Assembly (NCBI GenBank): GCA_025677825.1
Contig: JAIXMO010000131.1
Span: forward strand, 1 to 15,461
From: Helicostylum pulchrum
Lineage: Eukaryota; Mucoromycota; Mucoromycetes; Mucorales; Mucoraceae
Length of the DNA: 15,461 nt
Reading direction: 5' to 3'
The number at the start of each line of letters is the position of its first letter. Position 1 is the first letter of the stretch. The position numbers were made by a program, and so were the translations under genes. The notes below the pieces were generated by a model. The model did not search any database and had not been told where the DNA came from. It worked only from the letters and a program-made list of their open reading frames with translations. Below, piece by piece: positions 14,460 through 15,461 of this stretch.

Positions 14460-15461
14460 AAGAGTAAATAAAGTTGTGACTAATAACATAACCTTTCCTA
14501 TTTTAATTAATAATTCTTATAGAACGACTGCTTTACTTGATTGTGGCGCTGTTTTCAGTTCAGTAGACGTGAAATTCTGTAAAGAAAATAAAATAAATAT
14601 AAATTATATAAAACATATCAATAAAAACCTAGTTAATAAGAGTAATCAATACAAATATTTTATAAAATTAGCGGATAATGATGTGTATACCAAAAGGATC
14701 GGAACTTGTACTTTAACAGTTAGCTGTAATAGTAAAACTCTAAAAAAAGAATTTGAAGTAATGAATTTAACCGATGATAATAACGAATTTTCGATAAGCA
14801 TTGGTACTGATTATATGTCATCACTAGGCATGGGCATTTATGGTTTTACCAACTTCATATGATGATCATGATTCCACTCAAGATGTCATTGAAGCTGATA
14901 GACGATATAACAATAAGAGCGAATTATTAGAAGCAATTGATACAGAAAACTCAGCTCGTGAAAAGTGTCCTGCATGTGACCTAATGAATATAATGCAGCT
15001 ATGGAATTTATAGACAAATATATAAATTAAATCAATCCATTCCTAAAGGTGTATTCTGTACAGTACCTGAAAGTGTTGTATGTTTAGATACTCCTACTGA
15101 TGTAACAGCATAAAAAACCTTACCCAATTGCTTTAAAAATGCATAAGGTTATTGATGATCAGATAGCTGAATGGATTGATCTTGGTAGTATTGAAAGAGG
15201 CACCTGGCTAACACTGAATGGAATACTCCTCTGCACTGTTGTAAAGAAAACTGATGGCAAAGGAAATATAACAGGATATCGTGTATGTCCATGACCCACG
15301 TCACAATAAATGCTTTACTAAAACAGTTGATAGAATGCCTTTACCAATAATCAGTGAGCTCTTTTGAAGATTTATAAAAGGTGCATCTGTTTATTCAACA
15401 CTTGAGTTGAAATCTGCTTTTAATTCTTTAAAATTAATCCAGCCGACTGTCATAAACTGGC
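14460..15461 (+). pseudogene. Chromovirus 2 pol start: protease and RT fragment, frameshifted
   Basis: From 14476 to about 14836 this matches the chromovirus 1 protease region closely (ALLDCGA retained, one His/Tyr difference nearby). An extra T near 14845 then shifts the frame. Beyond it I count about a dozen further 1-2 nt insertions and deletions relative to chromovirus 1, for example near 14980, 15028, 15111, 15199-15235, 15290 and 15365. No RT frame survives, although the DNA aligns to the end of the window. The RT block around STLDLKSAF is still recognisable at about 15380-15420. Substitutions are about as few as the indels, which is unusual for ordinary decay and could reflect read errors at a contig end. 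Confidence 0.85.

Larger units (their letters stand above)
12771..15461 (+). mobile_element. Chromovirus 2 (Ty3/Gypsy), 5' part, continues beyond window
   Basis: The order is 5' LTR, short leader, intact gag, frameshifted protease and the start of reverse transcriptase, up to the window edge. It belongs to the same family as chromovirus 1, in head-to-head orientation. The LTRs differ at three positions. Gag is clearly diverged at the nucleotide level, while from about 14230 onward the two copies are again almost identical apart from small indels. The junction inside the chromovirus 1 gag implies that this element inserted later. Confidence 0.9.

Overview
This window is a cluster of nested transposable elements with no recognisable host gene. 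It looks like nuclear DNA of a fungus, most plausibly an early-diverging one (Mucoromycota-like). That placement is an inference from the chromodomain-bearing Ty3/Gypsy elements, the AT-rich background and the standard genetic code; no host gene or RNA gene confirms it.

Region by region: (1) 1-1387 is the 3' part of an AT-rich Merlin/IS1595-like (ISXO2-type DDE) DNA transposon, copy A, with the end of the transposase and a complete second gene of 282 codons. (2) 1389-2607 is a decayed plus-strand integrase gene, 'int copy 1', cut on its left by copy A. It keeps its C-terminal integrase module and a unique tail, separated by about 300 bp of extra DNA. (3) 2608-3597 is an AT-rich spacer with a near-perfect 39-nt inverted repeat and a five-unit 16-bp palindromic array. 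(4) 3598-5514 (minus) is an intact 638-codon stand-alone Ty3-like integrase, 'int copy 2', a divergent relative of copy 1 facing it tail to tail. (5) 5795-12770 (minus) is a chromovirus, 'chromovirus 1', with its 3' LTR, polypurine tract and gag-pol. Its pol is split by (6) 7776-9683, a complete Merlin-like copy B (minus) flanked by a 9-bp (or 8-bp) target duplication. (7) 12771-15461 (plus) is a second chromovirus of the same family, 'chromovirus 2', whose 5' LTR abuts the truncated gag of chromovirus 1 head to head. Its gag is intact, but gag-pol is frameshifted and the last 650 bp are full of 1-2 nt indels.

History inferred from the layout: chromovirus 1 landed beside the integrase pair, chromovirus 2 then inserted into its gag, and Merlin copy B into its RNase H region. 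The two Merlin copies agree without a gap over 1387 bp and their proteins are identical, so that element moved recently. The most novel items are the second gene of the Merlin-like element, with its duplicated acidic motif, and the stand-alone integrase with a conserved C-terminal tail I do not recognise.
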